Positions 1-7,446 of a DNA stretch of 42,048 nt are shown one piece after another. Below the pieces are notes generated by a model that was not told where the DNA came from, did not search any database, and saw only the letters and a program-made list of their open reading frames with translations. The stretch comes from CAKUIA01 sp044433115. Its GTDB lineage: Bacteria; Verrucomicrobiota; Verrucomicrobiia; Opitutales; Intestinicryptomonadaceae. The position numbers and the translations under genes were made by a program. Each line of letters opens with the position of its first letter. The stretch's first letter is position 1. The DNA lies in the NCBI GenBank assembly GCA_044433115.1, contig JAWXTY010000018.1:1-42048 (forward strand), written 5' to 3'.

Positions 1-1149
1 ATCAGCGTCGTCTAAGATTATACCTTGGTTCATAGATGCTAAATCTATAGCTACCATAGAGTAATCGGCAGTGTCCTCGCCTGTATATAAAGTATAAGAG
101 TCGCTATCTGCGTCGTATGTATAGTAGTTGCTACTTAAGTAATACAAATTGTCGCCACGTGCATTCTCTAATACATAGTAGGCTACAGAGTCGTTTGAGT
201 CATTTATACGCAAGCAAAAAGCAGTTTCGCCATTTAACTCAAGCTCACCCCACCTAAACTCACCTGCACTATAAAGCGTACCATCGCCAAGCACTACATT
301 ATTTAGCTCAGCTTTTGTGCCAGAACCACTTAAGTAAAAATCGTCTAGCCCCATCAACTCGCCATTAAATGTAGCTCCTCTAAAGTCTACATCAGACAAT
401 GAAGCCCAATTTGAAGAATTGCCAGATATACCTATATTTACAAGCACATCAGCATTCGTATCTAAATTGATAGTCATATCCCTAAAATCTACGTCAATTA
501 GCTTAACAGAACTTAGCCAAAAAGCGTAAGCCGTTCCAGCCGAAGCAGATGTAGATGTATAAGTCAAATTATTGAAACTTATATTTTCAAAAGTAGAACT
601 ATATGAAAATAGCAAACCTGTATAGCCACCATCTAACCCAGTGTAGGCATTGATAGTCATATCGCTAAAGTCTACATTATTCAAATATGCGTGCATATCT
701 TGAGAAGAGTAATAGCCAATCCAAAAAGCAGTTCTGCTATAAGTATCGCTAGATATATTTGCTGTGCTACCACTGAAAGTTACATTTTCTATAGTCGCTG
801 TGTCATTAGCCAACGAAGCCGAAGCGTCTGAAGATATATAATTTGCATAAATCAACAGCTGAGTTGAATTAAAAGTAGTGTTTGAAAAATCACTATCTTT
901 TAGAGTCGAGCCTCCTTTTAAATAAAGATTTGAAAATCCGCTATCACTTGCCTTATAGTTAGAATAGACTTCGCCATCAAGTCCTTTTAATTGCCCATTG
1001 ATAATAGTCGGACTATCATCGGCATTCAAGGTTGGTATCGCACCACAAAGGAGCGATAATAAAGACAGCGTCTTTACTACGTTTAGTTTTTTCTTCATTA
1101 TCTGTTTAGTTAAAGACAGCGTCTTTACTACGTTTAGTTTTTTCTTCAT
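1..1149 (-). CDS. Exported repeat protein, N-terminal part (cut by window edge)
   Basis: The frame is open from the start to the window edge (383 codons), so the C-terminus is missing. The N-terminus has a basic stretch, a hydrophobic core (LLSLLCGAIP) and an ALNA-like cleavage region, so the protein is probably exported. The mature part has recurring pentapeptide-like strands such as NVDFSDMT, DVDFRDMT, DFRGATF and NISFNNLT, spaced about 30-50 residues apart, which suggests a beta-helix passenger. No specific family is recognised. An autotransporter or other surface protein like the one at 26630-31951 is plausible but not proven, because no barrel is in view. Two in-frame ATGs exist, at 1149 and 1098, because the first 17 codons are duplicated in tandem. 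The 1098 start gives a normal signal peptide; the 1149 start adds a second basic N-region. It diverges from the Sel1 gene at 1446. Confidence 0.7.
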   Translation of the reverse strand, partial: MKKKLNVVKTLSLTKQIMKKKLNVVKTLSLLSLLCGAIPTLNADDSPTIINGQLKGLDGEVYSNYKASDSGFSNLYLKGGSTLKDSDFSNTTFNSTQLLIYANYISSDASASLANDTATIENVTFSGSTANISSDTYSRTAFWIGYYSSQDMHAYLNNVDFSDMTINAYTGLDGGYTGLLFSYSSTFENISFNNLTYTSTSASAGTAYAFWLSSVKLIDVDFRDMTINLDTNADVLVNIGISGNSSNWASLSDVDFRGATFNGELMGLDDFYLSGSGTKAELNNVVLGDGTLYSAGEFRWGELELNGETAFCLRINDSNDSVAYYVLENARGDNLYYLSSNYYTYDADSDSYTLYTGEDTADYSMVAIDLASMNQGIILDDAD

Positions 1150-1162
1150 TATCTGTTTAGTT
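1061..1162. repeat. 51-bp perfect tandem duplication over the signal-peptide start
   Basis: Positions 1061-1111 and 1112-1162 are identical. The unit contains the leader ATG, 13 following codons and part of the upstream leader. Since 51 is 17 codons, the duplication keeps frame: the longer product would begin MKKKLNVVKTLSLTKQI and then repeat MKKKLNVVKTLSL before the hydrophobic core. Perfect identity means it is recent, or an assembly artefact. Confidence 0.9.
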
Positions 1163-1445
1163 TAGTTAGTTTAAATTAAAAGCACAATTATACTTTAGTT
1201 TAAAGGCAAAATATAGACCCAAAATAATCATTGTCAAGCATAAATATGGATTATGACAAGGCGAAAAGGCTTTATAAAAGTCAAATATACCTATTTTAAG
1301 GAAAACTACCCCTCATTTTAGGTAAAAGCTATCCCCAATAAAAAAAATTAATAATACTTAAAAATAAATCCCCTTATTTTTTAGCTTCCACGCTTAATTT
1401 CAAAAAAAGCTTTACAAGCCTAAATTCAAATACTTTAATAAAAGT
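1163..1445. other. Divergent intergenic region
   Basis: This 283-bp AT-rich gap separates two divergently read exported-protein genes and must hold both promoters. A short inverted repeat (TTGTCA, 17-nt spacer, TGACAA) lies near 1233-1261, and a TACCTA/TAGGTA pair near 1289-1324. Neither is strong enough to call an operator. No gene is visible. Confidence 0.4.
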
Positions 1446-4259
1446 ATGAAAAATCTTAGCTTATATCTATTAATTGCTCTCATTGCCTCTTCTGCTCAGG
1501 CAACTGAAAAGCCTGAAGCTCAAATACCTGTAGCAAAAACGCCAGATGTTTTTGACGCTCTATTTCCACGCTTTGAGGAAAAATCTAATATAAGTCTCGA
1601 AGAAAGAGCCGAAAATGGTGACGCTGACGCTATGTATAGCCTATCTATGCAAAGCCCTACTATCACATTAGTATCGAGAAAAGTTGATAAAAAATTTGCC
1701 TACACTTCCTTTTATTGGGCAAATGAAGCTCACAAAAAAGGCAATCTCGACGCAAGTGTAAGGCTTGGAGTTTTATATGAATATGGCGTAGGCTGTGAAA
1801 TAGATATAGATAAAGCCCTTGAATTATACAATCAAGCAGCAGAGCAAAATAATCTAAACGCCCTAGCCCAGCTTGTCCTATATTACCAAGACAAAGACCT
1901 CGATAAGGCTAAGGAAATCTTTGCAAAGTTGGAAAAGATTTTAAATGAGCAAGAAAATGTAGCCACAGATATTTACCTATTTGTAGCAAATAATTACCTA
2001 AAAGGCGATTTGTGCGACAAAAACTTAGATAAATTTTCGAAAATGCTCCTCGATTTACACGAGATAAATAAAGACAGAAAAGGCTACAATTACATCTTAG
2101 ACGACATTGCAAACGCCCTAGTTTTCTGTTATCTAAAAGGAATTGGAGTCGAAAAAGACGAAGAAAAGGCTAAGGAAATCTTCAATAAAGGAATTAAAGC
2201 TATAATCAGCACAAACAAAAACTTTAGAGCATACGAGCTAGGCTTAATGAAGCTTGAGACAGCTATAGACTACTTCAATTTAGCTGAGGCTTATCTAAAT
2301 AGTCAAAAATATGGAACGCTTAAAGATTTATACGCAGACAACGCTCAAAAGGCTGAGCAATTCTTCCAAAAAGCTATAGATATGGGCTATGACTTTGGCT
2401 ATTATGGCTTTGGGATAATTGCCGAAGACAAGGGAAATCTCGAAGAAGCCTTTGAATTTTATAAAAAAGCCTGCAAGAATATTAGCGAAGAGCCAACTCA
2501 GCTCGAAGTTAGGGTAATTCTCAAGCTCGCAAATGCCTACTATAATGGAATAGGCACTGCAAAAGATGTAGAAAAAGCCATCGAATTATACTTCCACTGC
2601 ACAGATTATTTCAACGAAGCCTCTTCTATAATTGGCTTTTATTACTACGATAAAGCAGACTTTGAAAAAGCCCTAAAATATCTAAAAAAAGGTGCGAAAC
2701 CTAAAATCGACAGCAAAGTTTACTCTGCAATAGCAAGCTGTTACGAAAGTGGCTTAGGCACTAAAAAAGATATAGATAAAGCTATATATTACTACAAAAA
2801 AGCAGCCGACCTTGCTGAAGAAAAGTTAGAAATTAACGAAAATATAAAATCACTTTACTGTAGCATAGGCGTCCCCTTTGATGAATATATTGCAAGCGAG
2901 CCACTCGACAAAAGAGCTATGAATGGCGATGTAGACGCTATGTATGAATTGGCTAAAAACTATTTGGCATTTCAAGGGCTATTTGCTGCAAGCTACCAAA
3001 ATGCCCACAGTGGATTTTATTGGTACAAAAAGGCTTATGAAAATGGTTTTATAGAAGCTATAGACAAATTAGGCAGGTGCTACGAATGTGGTTTTGGCAC
3101 TATATTAGACAAAGATAAGGCACTTGAAATCTATAAAGAAGGCTGGCAAAAAGGCAACGCCTTTGCCCTACTACGCCTAATCGAAGCTTCAAAGCCTCAA
3201 TTTGCATACGCAAACAAAAAAGATGAGCCTAAAGATGACACCCCCGAATATTTAGCTCTACTCGAATTAGCAAGAACTCGAGACGACCTCGAATATGAAA
3301 TCTACGAATATCTAGCAAAAATAGCCCTAGAGAAAAAAGACAAAGAGGCAATTTCTTTCTTAGAAAAAACAGTTAAGCAAGTAAAATCTCAAGAAAAAAC
3401 AAACAACGCTTTATTTAACTCCTACATAGCCCTTGCCTACTGCTATGCAACAGGCACTCTTGCAGATAAAGACGTAGAAAGAGCTAAAAAATTAATCAAT
3501 GAGCTAGACGAATTTGAAAATGCAAAACATCTAATTAAATACCCTTATATATTTGTAAAGAATATCTCAGGTTTATACGAACTTGAAAGTGGCGAAGATT
3601 ATTATTGTGTAGCAAATATATATAACCCTAAAAGCACTGCATTTAGGATTGAGCAAGCCCTAATTCCTCAAGATTTACAAAAGGCTATTGACTTATACGA
3701 AAAATCTGCCTCACTGGGCTACACAAAGGCTAAGCAAGACTTAATTGATATATACAAAAATGGCGATGACACAGAAAGGAAAAAGGCTTTTGACCTATGC
3801 CTAGAATGCCTAAACCTAAAAACTAATCCAAAAATAAACGATTTTTACCTCAAAGATTACGCCGAATATATTGCTAAATGCTACAAGGAAGGCAAAGTTA
3901 TAGAACAAAATATGCAAAAATCTATAGAATATTATAAGAAGTCTTTAGACCTTCACCCAAGCAATAACACAGAAGCCAAACTCAACTTAGCCGAGTTTTA
4001 CTTTAATGGCGAATTTGTAGAGCAAGACTACACTAAAGCATTCTCATATCTCAAAGACTTTGAGGGCAAAGGATATATCCCTAATAATGTCTACCCTATG
4101 CTTGCCCTAATCTACGAAAAAGGTCTTGGAGGTGCAGAAATAAATACAGCAAAAGCAATAAAATATTACGAGATGACCTTAAACTACACTCCTGCCAACA
4201 AAAAAGAGAAAAAGCAAGAAATACAATCTATAATAAACAAACTAAAAAAAGAAATTTAA
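1446..4259 (+). CDS. Exported Sel1-repeat (TPR-like) protein, 937 aa
   Basis: The protein begins with a clear signal peptide (MKNLSLYLLIALIASSAQA, likely cut after residue 19), so it should be periplasmic or surface-attached. The remainder is a chain of Sel1-like repeats, recognisable by units such as ALRLG-type helices followed by YEYGVG, DKALELYNQAAEQ, YYNGIGTAKDVEKAIELY, YESGLGTKKDIDKAIYYY and YEKGLG. Sel1 repeats are alpha-helical scaffolds for protein-protein contacts. A large internal duplication is visible: residues about 53-130 (AENGDADAMYSL ... GFGT-type repeat) resemble residues about 488-575 (AMNGDVDAMYEL ... FGTILDKDKALEIY). It stands alone, followed by a strong terminator at 4281-4312. 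The binding partner cannot be read from sequence. Confidence 0.85.
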   Translation: MKNLSLYLLIALIASSAQATEKPEAQIPVAKTPDVFDALFPRFEEKSNISLEERAENGDADAMYSLSMQSPTITLVSRKVDKKFAYTSFYWANEAHKKGNLDASVRLGVLYEYGVGCEIDIDKALELYNQAAEQNNLNALAQLVLYYQDKDLDKAKEIFAKLEKILNEQENVATDIYLFVANNYLKGDLCDKNLDKFSKMLLDLHEINKDRKGYNYILDDIANALVFCYLKGIGVEKDEEKAKEIFNKGIKAIISTNKNFRAYELGLMKLETAIDYFNLAEAYLNSQKYGTLKDLYADNAQKAEQFFQKAIDMGYDFGYYGFGIIAEDKGNLEEAFEFYKKACKNISEEPTQLEVRVILKLANAYYNGIGTAKDVEKAIELYFHCTDYFNEASSIIGFYYYDKADFEKALKYLKKGAKPKIDSKVYSAIASCYESGLGTKKDIDKAIYYYKKAADLAEEKLEINENIKSLYCSIGVPFDEYIASEPLDKRAMNGDVDAMYELAKNYLAFQGLFAASYQNAHSGFYWYKKAYENGFIEAIDKLGRCYECGFGTILDKDKALEIYKEGWQKGNAFALLRLIEASKPQFAYANKKDEPKDDTPEYLALLELARTRDDLEYEIYEYLAKIALEKKDKEAISFLEKTVKQVKSQEKTNNALFNSYIALAYCYATGTLADKDVERAKKLINELDEFENAKHLIKYPYIFVKNISGLYELESGEDYYCVANIYNPKSTAFRIEQALIPQDLQKAIDLYEKSASLGYTKAKQDLIDIYKNGDDTERKKAFDLCLECLNLKTNPKINDFYLKDYAEYIAKCYKEGKVIEQNMQKSIEYYKKSLDLHPSNNTEAKLNLAEFYFNGEFVEQDYTKAFSYLKDFEGKGYIPNNVYPMLALIYEKGLGGAEINTAKAIKYYEMTLNYTPANKKEKKQEIQSIINKLKKEI

Positions 4260-4280
4260 TCTCAAACAGCAAGACCAATA

Positions 4281-4312
4281 AAAAGCACTTGAAATTACTC
4301 AAGTGCTTTTTT
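4281..4312 (+). terminator. Rho-independent terminator of the Sel1 gene
   Basis: A 12-bp perfect stem (AAAAGCACTTGA / TCAAGTGCTTTT) with a 6-nt loop is followed by more T residues. It lies 21 bp past the Sel1 stop. The A-rich left arm means it can also terminate the minus-strand hipA remnant. Confidence 0.85.
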
Positions 4313-4816
4313 ATGCTATTTAGAGACAAAATTTTACCAATTTGGGTGGCGTTCTGCGTAGTCGTTGGCGGCAGAAAAAGCGTCGCTGTAGCGTTCTTGT
4401 TGGGCAGAGGAAATGTTGTAATCGCCTGCGTAAATATGCCATCTATCAGAGATTAAGTTGGCGAAATCTTTTACTGTATCTTTTGCGTAACTCTTTGATA
4501 TTCTAAAGTGTTTATGAACTGACATAGCTAAGTCTAAATCCAAGTCGTTGCTCTCTTCATCGATATTCAAACTCAAGCCCCTTGCGTAAGGGTTCGGGTT
4601 TATATCATAGACTGGCGATAGCTTCCACTTGTCGCCCTTTAGTAAAAATCCGTGGTTACGCAAGTGGTCGTCAGTATTTCCAATACATATATTGAAAACT
4701 ATGCGTGTCCAAAGCTCCCTCAAGTCGCTTTCAATGCCATTGCGTATTATAAATTCTGCAAGCTCGAGATAGCTAGCTCCACTACCAGCATTGTCGCCAT
4801 CGCTGTAGCCAAGTAA

Positions 4817-4999
4817 GGGTACTTTATGAAAATTAGCAATTAATTATTTTTTGAAATATTTTTAGCGTAATTTTTTTGTTTTTTAAGGATGATAATGCAA
4901 TTATCTGACGTAAAAACAAGGAAATTCAAGCAAGAATAGACAAAAAAGAATAATTGCCCTTTGCTAATCTGTTCAAAAACTAATTTTAATAAAGCACCC
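4817..4999 (+). mobile_element. MITE-like element 1, inside hipA
   Basis: 183 bp with inverted ends (GGGTACTTTATGAAAATTAG versus GGGTGCTTTATTAAAATTAG read from the other end, 2 mismatches in 20). It encodes no transposase. Its interior (AAGGATGATAATGCAATTAT, TGACGTAAAAACAAGGAAAT) is shared with the elements at 5769 and 6132. It is flanked by a 2-bp AA on each side; removing the element plus one copy restores ATG ACC TTA CTT GGC (MTLLG) in hipA exactly. Confidence 0.88.
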
Positions 5000-5552
5000 A
5001 AGGTCATTGCAGACGCAAAATGTACTCTGCGTTCGCCTTGTCTATCGAATCGCTTTGTCAAAAATGTATGCTTTGCTCTGCCGAATTTCTTCAACTGCAC
5101 TTCAGGTACATTTAATCCTAAGCAAGTCGCTAAGTCGTTCGCCACCATCTCCCAAGCCTCAACATCAGCGTCATCATTCTTGCTAGGAAACTTCGCTATC
5201 CACAAATTACCTTCTGTGTCGACGACGTTTGCCTTAGGCCTAGCCCCACCCAAAGATGAACCAGGAGCCAACAGCATATTAAGCCATTTTATGCTCTCAT
5301 TTTCCTCGTCATCTTCTATATGCAAACAGGCATCTTGCAGCTCTCTAAGCGACGCAAAAGGAGGAGCAGCCAAGGCTTTGTCGGCGTTTAAAAACTTTTT
5401 GTCGCCTTCCAATTTAAACCTCAAAGCCCCCATTCTAACTTCGTCATAAACGCCTAAAAGATAGTCAGACTCGCTCAGCCTATTGCTCTTTCGCCCCTCT
5501 TCTTTTGCCAAAATAGCCTCACGCCTTTGCATCAAAATTCGCCCCCAGCCGT

Positions 5553-5664
5553 GACGGCACGGCTTCCAAATTTGTGTTTATCTCTGCTGCAACAAACAGA
5601 TTTTGCTATGCAAAATTCTTCCAAAATAGGAAAGGTAAAATATCAAGAAAAACTTATCTTCAAA
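5553..5664. other. 112-bp insertion in hipA, origin unknown
   Basis: Removing these bases joins hipA codons ...SAP-DGWGR... (CCT G + AC GGC TGG), the conserved HipA PDGWGR motif. The block does not share the MITE ends. It contains a small hairpin (ATTTTGC TAT GCAAAAT near 5602-5618), and its left border lies in a GC palindrome (AGCCGTG ACGG CACGGCT, 5547-5564) that overlaps the gene sequence, so the exact edges are uncertain by a few bases. It could be a different short interspersed element. Confidence 0.6.
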
Positions 5665-5768
5665 CAGGTGCAGAATCTGTAAAAATGCCAAAATTTATCT
5701 TGTCATTTTCGTTATAATACTTGCCTGAATAGAGCTGCAAACTTGGGTCTATCGCAAATTTATACCTA

Positions 5769-5974
5769 GGGTGGCTTGTGAAAATTGGCATTTAATTATT
5801 TTCGAGTTTATTTTTAGTGCAATTTTCTTATTTTCAAAGGATAGCAACAGCGTTGCGTGACGTGAAAGGAAGGAAATTTAAGCAAAAAGAAACACGAAAG
5901 AATAAATGCAACTTGTATTCTTGCAAAAATTCATTTTTGCTTATCTAATCAAAACCAATTTTTAGAAGCCACCC
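5769..5974 (+). mobile_element. MITE-like element 2, inside hipA
   Basis: 206 bp, same family and orientation as elements 1 and 3. Ends are GGGTGGCTTGTGAAAATTGG and, read from the other side, GGGTGGCTTCTAAAAATTGG. The interior shares TTTTTAGTGCAATTTTCTTA and GGAAGGAAATTTAAGCAAAA with its relatives. Flanks carry CCTA on both sides (TATACCTA left, CAAACCTA right), and joining hipA across CCTA gives EWLR-YKFAID in frame. Whether the target duplication is 4-5 bp or a decayed 8 bp cannot be decided. Confidence 0.85.
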
Positions 5975-6131
5975 CAAACCTAAGCCACTCTTTAGAATAC
6001 TCAAAAGCAAAAATTTCCTTGCCACGCACAATAGTGCTTTCCAACACGCCAAGCTTCAAAGGAGCGTCGGCATAAGGGGTGTCTGCATAAACTAAAATTT
6101 TCTTATTCGTACTCATACTAAACTTTCTTTA

Positions 6132-6423
6132 GGGGGGCTTCTAAAAATTGGCAATTAGCTATTTTTAAGACTACAACCACAAGGGCGTAGGAGCATTGCT
6201 TTAGCAATGACCCTGAGCGTTAGCGAATGGGCGAAAAGGGCTTTAGCCTTGAGTCAATATTTTTAGCGTAACTTTCTTGTTTTTTAAGGATAATAATGCA
6301 ATTATTTGACGTAAAAACAAGGAAATTCAAGCAAAAATAGGCTAAAAAGAGCAATTGCAACTTATCTTAGTGCAAAAACAAAGTTTTTGCTACCTAATCA
6401 AAACCAATTTTTAGAAGCCCCCC
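6132..6423 (+). mobile_element. MITE-like element 3, between hipB and hipA
   Basis: 292 bp with a perfect 20-bp terminal inverted repeat (GGGGGGCTTCTAAAAATTGG). It shares the family interior (AAGGATAATAATGCAATTAT, TGACGTAAAAACAAGGAAAT) and orientation of the other two copies. It is longer than they are because 87 bp are nested at 6169-6255. Its right end abuts the hipB stop codon and its left end lies 15 bp upstream of the hipA ATG, so it splits the former hipBA operon. No coding capacity is seen. Confidence 0.9.
6169..6255. repeat. Nested 87-bp insertion within MITE 3
   Basis: This block is absent from MITEs 1 and 2, whose sequence continues across the same point. Its ends are a short imperfect inverted repeat (GACTACAA ... 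TTGAGTC). It holds small hairpins, the clearest being CATTGC TTTA GCAATG, plus an AAGGGCTTTAGCCTT palindrome, giving a REP-like appearance. It is GC-richer than the host element. Confidence 0.6.
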
Positions 6424-6424
6424 A

Positions 6425-6739
6425 TTAAGTGGATTTCTTCGAACTTCGCCTTTTTACAATTAACTTTGCATCTTGGATTTTGCGACCCAACTCGTCATCC
6501 TTTGCCAAAAGAAGAAAATCTTTTTCCAGCCCCAAGACAAAGAGCACTTGCATATAATTTACAATGCTTACAGACCCTCTGCCTTTTTCTATAGACAACA
6601 AAGTGCTACGAGAAATATCAGCCCTCTGAGCCAAACTCTCAGCACTCATATCCCTCCTTAAGCGAGCCAACTTAATGTTCTCGCCCATCTGCTCTAAAAT
6701 CCTCTCCAATCTCGGAAAAATTGCCTTCGCCTCACTCAT
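6425..6739 (-). CDS. hipB: HipB-type antitoxin, XRE-family repressor, 104 aa
   Basis: A helix-turn-helix of the XRE/Cro class fills the centre (GENIKLARLRRDMSAESLAQRADISRSTLLSIEKGRG), followed by VSIVNYMQVLFVLGL, the usual HipB dimerisation strand. The C-terminus is basic (KLIVKRRSSKK). HipB proteins bind and neutralise HipA and repress their own operon. The ATG at 6739 is preferred over an in-frame TTG at 6769 because AAGAG stands just upstream of it. The stop codon is the last base triplet before MITE 3, so the original C-terminus may have been altered. With hipA broken, this is an orphan antitoxin that could still act as a repressor. Confidence 0.85.
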   Translation of the reverse strand: MSEAKAIFPRLERILEQMGENIKLARLRRDMSAESLAQRADISRSTLLSIEKGRGSVSIVNYMQVLFVLGLEKDFLLLAKDDELGRKIQDAKLIVKRRSSKKST

Positions 6740-7093
6740 AACTCTTAATATTTTACACAATACTCCCAAATCCAGCCCAATATGTCAACACTTATTTTGA
6801 ACACCCCCACATGCCATAGACCCTAACACAAGACAAAACATAAAACCAACCCACGACAAAGCACAAATAACGCTTAAAATCGCCTCTAAATGGCACCCAA
6901 AATCAACCTCAAAACCAAAAATACGCCCGTTCTAGTGTCCTAAGTGCTTGATACGGCGCTAACACTTAGCCCTTTAAAAAGGGCTATTTTGGGCGATTTT
7001 TGCGAAAATTAGCGTCTCGCCCACAGCTCTTATAGCGAACCGGTGTTAGCGCCCAAACGCCCAGCCAAGTGGCTCTACGCCTAGCTTTAGACC
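6740..7093. other. Intergenic block with a multi-stem structured core
   Basis: No gene is seen. The stretch 6940-7080 is GC-richer than its surroundings and dense in complementary segments. An 11-bp perfect stem (GGCGCTAACAC 6955-6965 with GTGTTAGCGCC 7043-7053) encloses an 8-bp hairpin (AGCCCTTT/AAAGGGCT, 6968-6985) and a 7-bp stem (TGGGCGA 6990-6996 with TCGCCCA 7017-7023). A competing 7-bp stem, CTAAGTG (6940-6946) with CACTTAG (6963-6969), overlaps the first two. AGCCA AG TGGCT follows at 7063-7074. It does not match RNase P, SRP, tmRNA or 6S signatures that I can recognise. Confidence 0.4.
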
Positions 7094-7126
7094 AAAAAAA
7101 GGCGAGCCGCTAACAGCGGTTCGCCT
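7094..7126 (-). terminator. Rho-independent terminator of tRNA-Ser
   Basis: Read on the minus strand, AGGCGAACCGCT, a 3-nt loop and AGCGGCTCGCCT form a 12-bp stem with one G-T pair, followed directly by seven T. It lies 13 bp past the tRNA 3' end. On the plus strand the hairpin is followed by AAATTTTT, so weak reverse activity is possible. Confidence 0.88.
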
Positions 7127-7139
7127 AAATTTTTAAAAA

Positions 7140-7226
7140 CGGAGAAAGGGGGATTTGAACCCCCGGAGGCTGTTACACCTCACTCGCTTTCCAAGCGAGC
7201 GCAATCGACCACTCTGCCATCTCTCC
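7140..7226 (-). tRNA. tRNA-Ser (anticodon GGA)
   Basis: 87 nt with a type II (long variable arm) fold. The acceptor pairs GGAGAGA with TTTCTCC, with discriminator G. The anticodon stem-loop is CTCGC TTGGAAA GCGAG, anticodon at 7190-7192. The variable arm is present and the T arm (GGGGG TTCAAAT CCCCC) is perfect. CCA is not encoded and must be added enzymatically. It reads UCC and UCU serine codons. Confidence 0.96.
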
Positions 7227-7280
7227 ATTAGGCTAGATATAAAGATTATCTCTATATATTCTGCCCTTTTGAAAATTTCT

Positions 7281-7392
7281 TAACGCTCAGTCTTATTCTA
7301 AGTTATTTTATAAACTCAGTCTTATTCTGTTTTTTATAAACTCAGTCTTATTCTGTTTTTTTATAAACTCAGTCTTATTCTAAGTTATTTTA
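7281..7392. repeat. Short tandem repeat, 26-30 bp unit, four copies
   Basis: The core CTCAGTCTTATTCT recurs near 7287, 7315, 7341 and 7368, each followed by a T-rich spacer (AAGTTATTTTA or GTTTTTTATAAA). A degraded fifth copy (AACTAAGTCTTG) is near 7406. The array lies between the 3' end of the SurA-like gene and the tRNA-Ser 5' end, so it may sit in the tRNA promoter region. Confidence 0.85.
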
Positions 7393-7446
7393 AAAAAATT
7401 ATTAAAAACTAAGTCTTGATATAAAACAACTTTATTCGGCTCGGAT

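Larger units (their letters stand above)
4334..6116 (-). pseudogene. hipA: hipA toxin kinase, broken by insertions
   Basis: Four minus-strand pieces reassemble into one HipA of about 420 residues. Piece 1 (6116-5979) encodes MSTNKKILVYADTPYADAP through EYSKEWLR. Piece 2 (5768-5665) encodes YKFAIDPSLQLYSGKYY through FTDSAP. Piece 3 (5552-5000) runs from GWGRILMQRREAI through the ATP-binding strands (LGGARPKANV, LWIAKFPSK) to HFASAMTL. Piece 4 (4816-4334) runs from LGYSDGDNAGSGASYLELAEFI through the kinase core NICIGNTDDHLRNHGF and SPVYDINPNP to the stop. HipA kinases normally inactivate glutamyl-tRNA synthetase-type targets and are neutralised by HipB. The gaps are two MITE-like elements (4817-4999, 5769-5974) and a 112-bp insertion (5553-5664), each bringing stops, so no full-length kinase can be made. 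Catalytic motifs in piece 4 are still intact, which suggests recent decay. Confidence 0.9.

Noticed and set aside
4961..5449. 162-codon open frame on the plus strand inside hipA
   Set aside because: It is the antisense shadow of hipA; it spans the MITE edge and has no recognisable protein features.
6940..7126. RNase P, SRP, tmRNA or 6S RNA
   Set aside because: None of the conserved core sequences of those RNAs could be found.
7281..7420. CRISPR array
   Set aside because: Units are only 26-30 bp including spacers, the spacers are T-rich and nearly the same, and no cas genes are present.
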